In this document: in pieces, positions 16,141 to 33,121 of the stretch
Layout of the letters: each line of letters begins with the position of its first letter
Position numbering within the stretch: the first letter of the stretch is position 1
NCBI RefSeq assembly: GCF_023701945.1
Contig: NZ_JABAEF010000001.1
Coordinates: 620,001 to 684,000 of the forward strand
From: Rhizobium sp. CG5
GTDB taxonomy: Bacteria > Pseudomonadota > Alphaproteobacteria > Rhizobiales > Rhizobiaceae
Length of the DNA stretch: 64,000 bases
Reading direction: 5' to 3'
Notes under the pieces: generated by a model
Database searches by the model: none
Seen by the model: only the letters and a program-made list of their open reading frames with translations
What the model was told of the DNA's origin: nothing
Program-made: the position numbers and the translations under genes

Positions 16141-17075
16141 TCGATTCCACCGGCATTAACAGCTGCCCTCCGGGCCGATCCTTTTGCCTGCTGGCTGATC
16201 GTTTCCAATTCGTAGAATCTTTCGCAGATTCGTGAAGCGGAGTAAACGCTGTCACATATGCAGTCAATCCCCAAACTCACAAGAAAATCAATGGAATCCA
16301 AAGCCGCGGCGCCTCCGACGACGATCGGCAGCCGGGGCTCCGGTCGCTGCGACCGGATGGTTGCCACAAGATCGTGGAACTCCCCCTTCAATCGCTGGTT
16401 GCTCCAGCCGATACAGATCATATCCGCCTGTTCGACGACGGCGCGCAGCTGGGCCCCCTTCATGTCTTTGCCGTCGAGGATATGGCTCGACCAGCCCAGG
16501 GAATCGAACAACAGGCCGAGCAAATGCAGCATCAAGGTGTGCTGCTCGCCGAGCGGGGTCAGCAGGGCCACGAACGGCGCATTGGCATTTGACTGCATGG
16601 CCGTGAATTCGAAAGACAACAGCTTGATGACTTGCTGCAGGTGGGCGGTGCCGATGGTGACATCGATGAAACCGCAGTCGTCGCCGCTCCAGTTGCGGCC
16701 GAGCTGGCGGGCTATGGCCTCCAGAAACAGGATCTTGACGAAATCCGGCTCGCCGGCCGGCAGTTCATCCCGCAGGAAGTCGAGCAGAGCCGATCTGCCG
16801 ATGCCGGGGCGCACGACAAGATCGCAAAACCGTTCCAGAGCCGTGCCGTAGCGACTGTCGTGCTCCAGGCCTAAATCAAACCGCGATGCCAGCCTTTCGG
16901 CGGTCATAGACGCCACCGTCCCTTGAATGATGCTGCGAAGCGCTTCTCGTTCGCTGGTCAGTAGGTAGCCTGCCCGGCCGCGCGGGGCAAGTAATCCATT
17001 GGATTTAGGAGCGGTCAGCAGAATGCTCCCCGAAGAAGGGGGGCACGCTCTGCCATCAATCAAGGTTCTGTCCAT
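16125..17075 (-). CDS. ppaA: PpaA/AerR cobalamin-binding antirepressor
   Basis: This 316-residue protein has a helical region with FIDVTIGTAHLQQVIKLLS, and then a B12-binding fold starting LLTPLGEQHTLMLHLLGLL (His as the expected axial ligand) and ending with IVVGGAAALDS. This is the SCHIC arrangement of AerR/PpaA, which binds cobalamin in a light-dependent way and modifies PpsR/CrtJ activity. Location directly upstream of, and overlapping, ppsR supports the assignment. The chosen ATG (17075) gives an N-terminus without obvious domain. The internal start MTAERLASRF is a plausible alternative giving a shorter form, as AerR is known to have long and short versions. Confidence 0.88.
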   Translation of the reverse strand: MDRTLIDGRACPPSSGSILLTAPKSNGLLAPRGRAGYLLTSEREALRSIIQGTVASMTAERLASRFDLGLEHDSRYGTALERFCDLVVRPGIGRSALLDFLRDELPAGEPDFVKILFLEAIARQLGRNWSGDDCGFIDVTIGTAHLQQVIKLLSFEFTAMQSNANAPFVALLTPLGEQHTLMLHLLGLLFDSLGWSSHILDGKDMKGAQLRAVVEQADMICIGWSNQRLKGEFHDLVATIRSQRPEPRLPIVVGGAAALDSIDFLVSLGIDCICDSVYSASRICERFYELETISQQAKGSARRAAVNAGGIDWLTP

Positions 17076-17194
17076 TGCGCCCGCGCGGAAACGCCTCCCA
17101 TCACCGACCTGAGCATTGCGGCGCGAAATGCTGCCGGGGCCATGCCGACCAGCGCATCTGCGAGCCCCTACAGCATGCCTAGACTGAAGGCAGA

Positions 17195-17228
17195 TGTAAA
17201 TAAATATTTACGTCAATCTATGTTGACA
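17195..17228 (+). promoter_or_regulatory. Two degenerate PpsR/CrtJ boxes upstream of bchF
   Basis: TGTAAATAAATATTTACG (17195-17212, last base off consensus) abuts CGTCAATCTATGTTGACA (17211-17228, first base off consensus). Each keeps the N12 spacing and the AT-rich core of the perfect boxes elsewhere. They lie in the divergent interval between ppaA and bchF, about 73 bases before bchF, and could serve both genes. Weaker sites here would fit less strict repression of the long bchF operon. Confidence 0.5.
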
Positions 17229-17300
17229 CTTTTGAGATCGCGGGATTACTCTTTGCCATCCCGAGCAACCCTGCGGACGCATCCGGGAGAAGGATTGATC

Positions 17301-25374
<8,074 letters not shown>

Positions 25375-25383
25375 GGGCACCCG

Positions 25384-26100
25384 ATGAGCCAGACCGACTA
25401 CATCAGACGAACAGGCGAGATCGAACATTATTTCGATCGCACGGCGCTCGATGCCTGGAAGAAGCTCACCGGCGACCAGCCGGTCGGCGGCATCCGCGCC
25501 ACGGTGCGCAAGGGCCGCGATGCCATGCGCCGCACGCTCGTCGACTGGTTGCCGCAGGATCTGACCGGCTGGCGCATCCTGGATGCCGGCTGCGGCTCCG
25601 GCGTGCTGTCGCTGGACCTGATGGAGCGCGGCGCTGACGTGCTGGGCATCGACCTCTCGGCCCAGATGGTGGCCTTTGCCCGCCAGCGGGCCTTCGAGCG
25701 CCATCCGCCCGGCAGCCCGCGTCTGGGGTCGGTGCGCTTCGAAAGCGGCGACATGCTCGATCCGCGCCATGGCCGTTTCGATGCGATCGTCGCGATGGAC
25801 GTGCTGATCCACTACAAGGCCGCGGATGCGACACGCGTCATCGAACAGATGGCTGGCCGCACTGCGCGCAGGCTGGTCTTCACGCTCGCCCCCGGGTCGC
25901 GTCTGTTGCGCACCATGCTGGCCGCCGGCCGCGCCTTTCCGCGCGGCAATCGCTCTCCGGCGATCTATCCTGTCGATGCGCAGGCCCTGGTCGCCAATCT
26001 GGTGGCCAAGCCGGATATGGCGTCCTGGTCGCTCGGCCGCACCCAGCGGATCGCGGTCGGCTTCTACACCTCCCAGGCCATGGAGGTGACGCGCTCATGA
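25384..26100 (+). CDS. bchM: Magnesium-protoporphyrin IX methyltransferase
   Basis: This 238-residue class I SAM-dependent methyltransferase methylates the C13 propionate of Mg-protoporphyrin IX. The SAM-binding motif I is RILDAGCGSGVLSLDLMERG, followed by an acidic residue at VLGIDLSAQMV. FDAIVAMDVLIHYKAAD gives motif II/III with the tyrosine common in BchM/ChlM. It supplies the substrate of AcsF, encoded downstream in the same operon. Its stop overlaps lhaA (ATGA). Confidence 0.95.
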   Translation: MSQTDYIRRTGEIEHYFDRTALDAWKKLTGDQPVGGIRATVRKGRDAMRRTLVDWLPQDLTGWRILDAGCGSGVLSLDLMERGADVLGIDLSAQMVAFARQRAFERHPPGSPRLGSVRFESGDMLDPRHGRFDAIVAMDVLIHYKAADATRVIEQMAGRTARRLVFTLAPGSRLLRTMLAAGRAFPRGNRSPAIYPVDAQALVANLVAKPDMASWSLGRTQRIAVGFYTSQAMEVTRS

Positions 26101-27536
26101 GGATCCAGGCCGCAAACCGCAAGATGATCGGGCTCTGGCAGAAGCTGGGCACGCGGTTCCTGCCGTTTGCCGATGCGGCAAGCGCCGACATGCCATTGTC
26201 ACGGCTGCTGCGGCTGTCGATGTTCCAGATCGCCGTCGGTTGCGTCCTGGTGCTGCTCAACGGCACGCTGAACCGGGTTCTGATCGTCGAGCTTGGCGTG
26301 CGGGTGGATCTCGTCTCGGCCGTCATCGCCATTCCTGTTCTGGCCGCGCCGCTCCGTCTGTTCTTCGGCTATCGCTCCGACACCTACCGCTCCGTGCTGG
26401 GATGGCGCCGCGTGCCCTATATCTGGCTGGGTGCCCTGCTGCAGTTCGGCGGGCTGGCGATCATGCCGTTTGCTCTTCTGCTTCTGCAGTCGCAGACGCT
26501 TGGTCCCGAATGGGCCGGTGCGGCAGGCGCCTGCCTTGCCTTCATCCTGACTGGCTTCGGCATGCACATGATGCAGACGGCGGGTCTGGCGCTTGCCAGC
26601 GACCTGGTGCCGGCCGACAAGCGGCCGCGGGTGGTGGCGCTGCTCTATGTCATGCTGCTGGCCGGCATGATCGGCGCCTCGGCCTTCTACAGCGTCGCGC
26701 TGGTCGACTTTTCCGCCAAGCAGCTCATCCAGGTGATCCAGGGCACGGCGCTGTTCACCATCGCCATCACCGTGATCGCGATCTGGAAGCAGGAAGGGCG
26801 CAATCCCCGACTGACCTCAGTGTATCGCAATCCCATCGGCTTCCTCGACGCGCTCGAGACCTATCGCAGCGATCCCGGCACCCTGCGCCTGCTGCTGGCC
26901 GTCGCCATCGGCTCGGCCGCCTTTTCCATGCAGGATGTGCTGCTGGAACCCTATGGCGGCGAGATTCTCGGCATGTCGGTCGGTCGCACCACGCTGTTGA
27001 CCGGCCTTTGGGCGGCCGGAACCATGGCCGGTTTTGCCTGGGCGGCTCATAGCCTGCAGCGCGGCGGCGAGATGTACCGGATCGCCGCGCGCGGCATCCT
27101 GATCGGCGTTGTCGCCTTCTCCTGCGTGATCCTGGCTGAGCCGCTTGGCCTGCATTCCCTGTTTTATGCCGGCGCTGCCGGCGTCGGCCTCGGCGGCGGA
27201 TTGTTTGCCGTCGGCACCATGCTCGGCGCCATGGCGATTTCCAGCCGGTCCGACAGCGGCATCGTCGTCGGCGCCTGGGGTGCTGTGCAGGCAACGGCGA
27301 TCGGCGGCAGCCTGCTTCTGGCCGGGGTCTTGAAGAGCGGGGTCAATTCGCTGGCGCTCAGCGGCAGTCTCGGTGAGGCCATGGTCAGCACGGCCTCCGG
27401 CTATCTCGTCGTCTACACGTTCGAAATCGTGCTTCTGTTTATCTGCCTGGCGGTCCTCGGCCCCCTGACGGGGCGACGTTACCAGGGCAGCAACCATAAT
27501 GACATGCGTTTTGGACTGGCGGAGATGCCCGGCTGA
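26097..27536 (+). CDS. lhaA: LH1 assembly protein LhaA (PucC family)
   Basis: This 479-residue MFS-like protein with about twelve membrane spans is located between bchM and puhA, the canonical position of lhaA. The family motif LNGTLNRVLIVELGVRVDL, then LFFGYRSDTYRSVLGWRRVP, matches the PucC/LhaA/Bch2 signature, and the middle FSMQDVLLEPYGGEILGM is typical too. It is required in Rhodobacter for LH1 assembly, possibly by delivering bacteriochlorophyll. It shares its fold and motifs with the PucC-family gene at 12238-13608. Confidence 0.93.
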   Translation: MRIQAANRKMIGLWQKLGTRFLPFADAASADMPLSRLLRLSMFQIAVGCVLVLLNGTLNRVLIVELGVRVDLVSAVIAIPVLAAPLRLFFGYRSDTYRSVLGWRRVPYIWLGALLQFGGLAIMPFALLLLQSQTLGPEWAGAAGACLAFILTGFGMHMMQTAGLALASDLVPADKRPRVVALLYVMLLAGMIGASAFYSVALVDFSAKQLIQVIQGTALFTIAITVIAIWKQEGRNPRLTSVYRNPIGFLDALETYRSDPGTLRLLLAVAIGSAAFSMQDVLLEPYGGEILGMSVGRTTLLTGLWAAGTMAGFAWAAHSLQRGGEMYRIAARGILIGVVAFSCVILAEPLGLHSLFYAGAAGVGLGGGLFAVGTMLGAMAISSRSDSGIVVGAWGAVQATAIGGSLLLAGVLKSGVNSLALSGSLGEAMVSTASGYLVVYTFEIVLLFICLAVLGPLTGRRYQGSNHNDMRFGLAEMPG

Positions 27537-27569
27537 CCGCCGGCACCGCCATCAACTGGAGGGACAAAC

Positions 27570-28355
27570 ATGACCGGATCTCTCGGCGGCAATCTCGACG
27601 TGGCGCAGGTGGTGCTCTACGCTTTCTGGATCTTCTTTGCCGGCCTCGTCTGGTATCTGCGGAAGGAAGACCGGCGCGAGGGCTATCCGCTCGAGGAGGA
27701 CGTCTCAGGCCGCTACAACAAGCATCCCTTCCTGTTCGTGCCACCGAAGAAGACCTTCGTCCTGCCCCACGGACAGGGCATCAAGCAGGTGCCCGACTTC
27801 GTGCGCGATACGCGCCCGCTGGCGGCCCGCCGCATCGCACCGGCGCCCGGTTATCCGATCGAGCCGCTCGGCAATCCGCTTTTGGCGGGGATCGGTCCCG
27901 GCTCCTGGGCCGAGCGCGCCGAAAAGCCCGACACGACCGCCCATGGCGATGCCCGCATCGTGCCGATGCGCATTGCCGAGGGGTTTGCGATTGCCGAGGG
28001 CCAGATCGACCCGCGCGGACTGGTCGTGGTCGGCTGCGACCGCAAGCCGGCCGGCACGGTCAGCGATGTCTGGGTCGACCGTTCCGAGCATCTGATCCGC
28101 TATTACGAGGTGTCCATCGGTGCGGCCGACACAGTGCGCACGGTCCTGGTGCCCAATAATTTCGTGGTGGTGCAGACCGGCCGCGGCGGCATTCGCCAGC
28201 TCTATGTCCATGCGATCACCTCGGAGCAATTCGCCGATGTTCCGGCGACCGCGAAGCCCGAGACGGTGACGCTGCGCGAGGAAGACAGGATCATGGCCTA
28301 TTTCGGCGCCGGCCTGCTCTATGCCCTGCGCGAACGGCAGGAGTCGCTGCTATGA
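27570..28355 (+). CDS. puhA: Photosynthetic reaction centre H subunit
   Basis: This 261-residue H subunit has one N-terminal membrane helix (VVLYAFWIFFAGLVWYLRKEDRR region) and a cytoplasmic PRC-barrel domain. The RKEDRREGYPLEED, VSDVWVDRSEHLIRYYEV and FADVPATAKPETVTLREEDR segments are classic PuhA. It caps the L/M core and shapes proton delivery to QB. GGAGGGAC lies upstream of ATG 27570. It overlaps puhB by 4 bases. Confidence 0.96.
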   Translation: MTGSLGGNLDVAQVVLYAFWIFFAGLVWYLRKEDRREGYPLEEDVSGRYNKHPFLFVPPKKTFVLPHGQGIKQVPDFVRDTRPLAARRIAPAPGYPIEPLGNPLLAGIGPGSWAERAEKPDTTAHGDARIVPMRIAEGFAIAEGQIDPRGLVVVGCDRKPAGTVSDVWVDRSEHLIRYYEVSIGAADTVRTVLVPNNFVVVQTGRGGIRQLYVHAITSEQFADVPATAKPETVTLREEDRIMAYFGAGLLYALRERQESLL

Positions 28356-29023
28356 AACAGTTCGTCATCCGAGAACACGAGATCGAGCCCGTGGCCGGCC
28401 TGCCCGGCGAATTGCCGGCCGGGGAAGTGATCATCTGGCAGGGCCGGCCCTTGGCGCGGCTGGTGGCGCGCCACAGCCTGAAAAGCCTGTGGATCGGCGG
28501 CTATTTCCTGATCCTGGCCATATGGGCTGCGGCATCCGGCCTGTCCGACGGCCAGCCTCTCGGCGGCATCGCCTTTTCCATCGCCGTGCTGACCGGGCTC
28601 GGCGCCATCGTGCTGGGCATGATCGAGCTTTTCGCCTGGGGCCTGGAGCGCACCACGCTCTATACGATCACCAGCGAACGGGTGGTGATGCGCTTCGGCG
28701 TGGCGCTGTCGATGAGCCTGAACCTGCCCTTCAGCCAGATCAACGCGGTGGCGCTTGGCAATCTGGGCGGCAAGGCGGGCACGATCGCGCTGGCCTTGCG
28801 CGAAGGTCACCGCCTGTCGTGGATGTTGCAATGGCCGCATGTGCGCGGCTGGCGTTTTGCGGCGCCCGAGCCGAGCCTGATCTGCCTGGCCGATGCCGAG
28901 GCCGTCAGCGACATCCTGGCGCTGGCCTATGCCCGCCATGCGACGATGCATGCCGGCTATGGGCGGCTGATCGCCAGCAACACGTCAACTCAAGCGATCC
29001 CCCAGATCGCGGCTGCCGAATAG
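28352..29023 (+). CDS. puhB: Reaction centre assembly protein PuhB
   Basis: This 223-residue membrane protein contains PH-like (bPH2) segments (TTLYTITSERVVMRFGVALS with SLNLPFSQINAVAL) after two or more hydrophobic helices. It is the conserved neighbour of puhA that assists reaction-centre assembly in Rhodobacter. Position (ATGA overlap with puhA, puhC ten bases downstream) agrees with the canonical puhABC order. Confidence 0.92.
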   Translation: MKQFVIREHEIEPVAGLPGELPAGEVIIWQGRPLARLVARHSLKSLWIGGYFLILAIWAAASGLSDGQPLGGIAFSIAVLTGLGAIVLGMIELFAWGLERTTLYTITSERVVMRFGVALSMSLNLPFSQINAVALGNLGGKAGTIALALREGHRLSWMLQWPHVRGWRFAAPEPSLICLADAEAVSDILALAYARHATMHAGYGRLIASNTSTQAIPQIAAAE

Positions 29024-29033
29024 GAGAGGGACG

Positions 29034-29528
29034 ATGCGCTCCGCACTCAGCCTGGGTTATCTGGACAGCCGCAAGGGCAAGGCAACCAACCGTTTCCCCA
29101 TGGGCATCATTTTGGCGGCCGTCGCCTTGCTGGTCTTTTCCGCCGGTGCTGTCGTCTTCGGTCAGGCAACCGGCATCGGTCTGGTCAAGCAGCAGGCCGG
29201 GCAACCGGTCGCCGTGCGCGACGTCATCCTTTCCCGCGGCTCCGGCGATACCGTCATCGTCACCGATGTCGCGACAGGCGCGGTGATTGCGGCCTATCCG
29301 AAAGATGCCGGCGGCTTCGTGCGCGGCTCGTTGCGCGCCTTCGAGCGCATGCGCCAGATCGCCGCCGTGCCCCGCGACGCGGCCTATCGGATCATCAAAT
29401 GGGATACCGGCCGCGTCAGCCTGTCCGACACGGCGACCGGAGAACGCCTCTATCTCGAGGCGTTCGGCCGGGACAATGCGGCCGCATTCGCCGCCCTGCT
29501 CGATCATCAAGGAGGAAACCGCCCATGA
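29034..29528 (+). CDS. puhC: Photosynthetic complex assembly protein PuhC
   Basis: This 164-residue protein has a single N-terminal transmembrane helix (GIILAAVALLVFSAGAVVFG) and a periplasmic domain with DTVIVTDVATGAVIAAYPK and FVRGSLRAFERMR, matching the PuhC family. In Rhodobacter it is needed for normal LH1 and reaction-centre levels. GGAGAGGGACG precedes ATG 29034. Its stop overlaps the next small gene by ATGA. Confidence 0.92.
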   Translation: MRSALSLGYLDSRKGKATNRFPMGIILAAVALLVFSAGAVVFGQATGIGLVKQQAGQPVAVRDVILSRGSGDTVIVTDVATGAVIAAYPKDAGGFVRGSLRAFERMRQIAAVPRDAAYRIIKWDTGRVSLSDTATGERLYLEAFGRDNAAAFAALLDHQGGNRP

Positions 29529-29830
29529 ATCCCGTCTTCACCCTGATGCGCCGACGCGAAGTCGTCGACTGCACCGTCGAAATCAACAACACCTTCGAGG
29601 CGCTCGGCGCGCATCTGCGCTTCGACAACGGCGTCATCGTGCATCCCGGCGACGAGGTCCTGGTGCATGGCGCGCCGGTGTCGATCCCCTATGGCTCGAC
29701 CCAGAATTTCCGGCGCAAGGCGACCATCACGCGGGCCGGGGCACTGGAACGCGCCTGGACCCGCGCCACCGGCGATCTCGACATGATGGAATTGTGCGAA
29801 TTCAGCTTCACCGAGAGGGCACTGTCATGA
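29525..29830 (+). CDS. Conserved-position hypothetical protein between puhC and acsF
   Basis: This 101-residue soluble protein has no signal peptide or membrane helix. It begins MNPVFTLMRRREVVDCTVEI and contains LRFDNGVIVHPGDEVLVHGAP and a basic stretch FRRKATITRAGALERAW. It overlaps puhC and acsF by 4 bases each (ATGA), so it is certainly translated with them. I recall small unnamed genes at this position in other photosynthesis clusters, but no family function. Its sandwiched position suggests a part in the oxygen-dependent cyclase step or in complex assembly, which is inference only. Confidence 0.82.
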   Translation: MNPVFTLMRRREVVDCTVEINNTFEALGAHLRFDNGVIVHPGDEVLVHGAPVSIPYGSTQNFRRKATITRAGALERAWTRATGDLDMMELCEFSFTERALS

Positions 29831-30936
29831 ACAATCATGTTTCCCCCAGCCATCTGACCGGCCGCGAACAGACGGTCGAGGAGCGCATGGCCGGCGTCAA
29901 CGATACGACCCGCAGCGCGCTGGTCTCAACCATGCTGACGCCGCGCTTCTACACCACCGATTTCGAAGAGATGGACAAGATCGACGTCGAACCGGTACGG
30001 GCCGAATGGGACGTGCTGATCGCCCAGATGAAGAGCGACCCCAACCGTGGCCATTTCAAGCGCAACGAAGACTGGGACGATATCGACATCAATGCGCTGC
30101 CGGACGATCTGCGCGAGGAGTTTACCGATTTCCTGGTCTCCTCGCTGACCTCGGAATTCTCGGGCTGCGTGCTCTACAAGGAGATGAAGCGGCGCGGCAC
30201 CAACCAGGAGATCTGCGAGCTGTTCGGCTATATGAGCCGCGACGAGTCCCGCCATGCCGGCTTCATCAACGATGCGCTGAAGGATTTCGGCATCGGCGTG
30301 AACATGGGCTTTCTGGCCAAGGCCAAGAAATACACCTTCTTCAAGCCGAAGTTCATCTACTACGCCACCTATCTCTCGGAAAAGATCGGCTATGCCCGCT
30401 ACATCACCATCTTCCGGCATCTGGAAAAGCACCCCGAACAGCGGTTCCACCCGATCTTCAAGTGGTTCCGCCAATGGTGCAATGACGAGTTCTCCCATGG
30501 CGAGGCCTTCTCGCTGATCATCCGCTCCGACAAGCGGCTGATGGAAGGGCTCAACAAGTACTGGATCAAGTTCTTCCTGCTGGCGGTCTTCGCCACCATG
30601 TATGTGCGCGACCACATGCGGCCCGCCTTCCACAAGGCGCTGGGCGTCGATATCGATGACTACGACATGCGCGTGTTCCGGCTGACGTCCGAGATTTCAA
30701 GGCAGTGCTTCCCGCTGGTGCTGGATCTCGACCATCCGGCGCTGCGGGACGGTTTCCGCCGCATGGAGCGCATCAATCGCAAAATGCAGGCGGCCAATGC
30801 GCGAGGCGGACTTGCAGGGCGTCTGGCCAAGAGCTGGTGGACGGCGGCGGCAACGGTGAATTTCGTGCGGATGTACATGATCCCGGCAAAGTCCAACGCC
30901 ATTCCCGCCACGTCCCGTCTGCAGCCGGTCTGGTAA
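29827..30936 (+). CDS. acsF: Aerobic magnesium-protoporphyrin IX monomethyl ester (oxidative) cyclase
   Basis: This 369-residue diiron oxygenase forms ring E of (bacterio)chlorophyll using O2. The two EXXH-type diiron elements are present: SEFSGCVLYKEMKRRG, DESRHAGFINDAL and DEFSHGEAFSLI. No oxygen-independent bchE occurs in this window, so pigment synthesis at this step depends on oxygen unless bchE is elsewhere, fitting an aerobic anoxygenic phototroph. It overlaps the preceding gene by ATGA and precedes puhE by 10 bases. Confidence 0.96.
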   Translation: MNNHVSPSHLTGREQTVEERMAGVNDTTRSALVSTMLTPRFYTTDFEEMDKIDVEPVRAEWDVLIAQMKSDPNRGHFKRNEDWDDIDINALPDDLREEFTDFLVSSLTSEFSGCVLYKEMKRRGTNQEICELFGYMSRDESRHAGFINDALKDFGIGVNMGFLAKAKKYTFFKPKFIYYATYLSEKIGYARYITIFRHLEKHPEQRFHPIFKWFRQWCNDEFSHGEAFSLIIRSDKRLMEGLNKYWIKFFLLAVFATMYVRDHMRPAFHKALGVDIDDYDMRVFRLTSEISRQCFPLVLDLDHPALRDGFRRMERINRKMQAANARGGLAGRLAKSWWTAAATVNFVRMYMIPAKSNAIPATSRLQPVW

Positions 30937-30946
30937 GGAGGGGGCC

Positions 30947-31834
30947 ATGACGCTCACGCACCCGCTCGCCGTCGTCTTCGTCGCCATCGCCGTATGGTGG
31001 CTTTCGACCGGCCTGGTGCTGGCCATGGTCAATCGCGCGGCTCAGGGCAGCCGCGGGCTCGTGCTGATGGCCGTCATGACGGTCATCGGCGCCGGCGGCT
31101 TTGCGCTGATGCTGTCTGGAGCCGCTGAGCGGACCCCGCTCGGCTCCTATGCCGGTTTCTTCGGGGCGCTTCTCGTCTGGGCCTGGCACGAGGCGGCTTT
31201 TCTCACCGGCCTGTTGACCGGGCGGCGGGGCGACTGCCCGCCAGGACTCACGGGTCTCGCCCGGTTCAGGGCCGCCTGGGCGGCGGTTCGTGACCACGAA
31301 ATTGCCATCCTCGTCACCGCACTGGCGCTGTGGCTGGCCTTGTCGGATGGGCAAAACCTGTTCGGGCTTGCCGCCTTCGGCCTGCTCTGGGGCATGCGCA
31401 TATCGGCCAAGCTGTTGATTTTCTTAGGCGCGCCCCACGCTGTCAGCGATCTGATGCCCAGGGGTATCGCCCATCTGAAAACCTATTTCCGCACCGATCG
31501 GACGACACCTTTGTTTCCGATCCTGCTGGCCTGCGCTGCCGGTGTCTTTGCCATTCTGGTGATCGGCGCGGTCAGGGCGACCGACGATCATTCGGTCGTC
31601 GGCCAGACATTGCTCGCCACGTTCATGGCGCTCGCCATAATCGAACATCTCATTCTCGTCCTTCCCGTCTCGGACACGGCGCTGTGGCGCTGGGCGACGA
31701 CGCGTCAGGATGCAGGCAAACTGGCCCCGCGCCCTCCGTCGGACGGCATCGCGGCTATTCAAGGGGGGCCACCGGCAACGCTTCAAGCGTCATGGGCCGT
31801 CGGGCACGACACGATCGGGAAGAGGAAAGACTGA
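30947..31834 (+). CDS. puhE: Photosynthesis complex-associated membrane protein PuhE
   Basis: This 295-residue integral membrane protein (DUF3623-like) has about seven to eight hydrophobic segments. Its characteristic features are the N-terminal [20 protein letters not shown], the [12 protein letters not shown] segment and [20 protein letters not shown]. PuhE lies between acsF and hemA in many proteobacterial clusters and modulates bacteriochlorophyll production. The precise activity is unknown. Its stop overlaps the hemA start (TGATG at 31832-31836). Confidence 0.9.
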   Translation: MTLTHPLAVVFVAIAVWWLSTGLVLAMVNRAAQGSRGLVLMAVMTVIGAGGFALMLSGAAERTPLGSYAGFFGALLVWAWHEAAFLTGLLTGRRGDCPPGLTGLARFRAAWAAVRDHEIAILVTALALWLALSDGQNLFGLAAFGLLWGMRISAKLLIFLGAPHAVSDLMPRGIAHLKTYFRTDRTTPLFPILLACAAGVFAILVIGAVRATDDHSVVGQTLLATFMALAIIEHLILVLPVSDTALWRWATTRQDAGKLAPRPPSDGIAAIQGGPPATLQASWAVGHDTIGKRKD

Positions 31835-33051
31835 TGGACATTCTCCAGCATATGGAAGCCGAAATCGCAGGACTGCACACGGCCGGCAATTACCGGGTTT
31901 TTGCAGACCTGGAACGTCATTGTTCGGCCTTCCCCAAGGCCGCATTCCACCATGCGGACGGGCCGGTTCGCGATGTGACTGTCTGGTGTTCCAACGACTA
32001 TCTCGGCATGGGCCAGAATCCCATCGTTACTGAGCGCATGATCGAGGTCGTGCGCAAATGCGGGGCAGGGGCGGGCGGAACCCGCAACATCTCCGGCACC
32101 AACCATTATCACGTGCTCTTGGAGCGGGAACTCGCCGATCTGCATGCCAAGGAGGGCGCGCTGCTCTTCACCTCGGGCTATGTCTCGAACTGGGCGGCGC
32201 TCGGCACGCTGCTGGCGAAGATCCCCGGCATCATCTGCTATTCAGATTCCCTCAACCACGCCTCGATGATCGAGGGCATCCGCCATTCGCGCTGTATCAA
32301 GCGCCAGTTCCGCCATAACGATTACCGCCACCTGCGCGAGTTGATGGCCGCCGACGATCCGGCCGCACCCAAGCTCGTCGCCTTCGAGAGCGTCTATTCC
32401 ATGGACGGCGACATCTCCCCGATCCGCGAGATCTGCGACGTGGCCGACGAATTCGGTGCCATGACCTATCTCGACGAGGTGCATGCCGTGGGCATGTATG
32501 GCCCGCGCGGCGGCGGTGTCGCCGAGCGCGAGGGCCTGATGCACCGGCTGACGGTGATCGAGGGCACGCTGGGCAAGGCCTTTGGCGTCATGGGCGGCTA
32601 TATCACCGGGCCGGCCGTCCTGGTTGATTTCGTGCGCTCCTTTTCGTCGGGCTTCATCTTCACGACTGCCATTCCGCCGGCCCTTGCCGCGGGTGCCACG
32701 GCATCGATCCGCCACCTGAAGGCAAGCAGCTTCGAGCGCCAACAGCACCAGGCAGCCGTTGCCAGGGTCAGGCGTGCGCTCGATAAGCGCGGCATCCCGC
32801 ATATGCACAATCCCAGCCATATCGTTCCCGTCATGGTCGGCAATGCCTCGAAGTGCAAATGGATTTCCGATATCCTGCTCCACGATTTCGGCATCTATGT
32901 GCAGCCGATCAATTATCCGACGGTGCCTGTCGGCAAGGAAAGGTTGCGCATTACCCCGACGCCGCTGCATACCGAGGCGGACATCCAGCATCTTGCCGAT
33001 GCGCTGTCTTCTCTCTGGTCGCAATGCGCGCTGGCACGGGCGGTTGCGTAA
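31834..33051 (+). CDS. hemA: 5-aminolevulinate synthase
   Basis: This 405-residue PLP enzyme condenses glycine and succinyl-CoA (C4 pathway), the entry to tetrapyrroles. Signatures are [60 protein letters not shown] and the PLP lysine in [15 protein letters not shown]. The start is ATG 31834, overlapping the puhE stop, with AGAGGAAAG upstream. A housekeeping hemA usually exists elsewhere. This copy is tied to the photosynthesis operon. Confidence 0.96.
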   Translation: MDILQHMEAEIAGLHTAGNYRVFADLERHCSAFPKAAFHHADGPVRDVTVWCSNDYLGMGQNPIVTERMIEVVRKCGAGAGGTRNISGTNHYHVLLERELADLHAKEGALLFTSGYVSNWAALGTLLAKIPGIICYSDSLNHASMIEGIRHSRCIKRQFRHNDYRHLRELMAADDPAAPKLVAFESVYSMDGDISPIREICDVADEFGAMTYLDEVHAVGMYGPRGGGVAEREGLMHRLTVIEGTLGKAFGVMGGYITGPAVLVDFVRSFSSGFIFTTAIPPALAAGATASIRHLKASSFERQQHQAAVARVRRALDKRGIPHMHNPSHIVPVMVGNASKCKWISDILLHDFGIYVQPINYPTVPVGKERLRITPTPLHTEADIQHLADALSSLWSQCALARAVA

Positions 33052-33121
33052 GCGGGGCGCAGGACCCGATCTGCAGCCCCTCACCGGTCAGCCCTGAAGC
33101 AATGCACGCAGGAGAGTGGTC

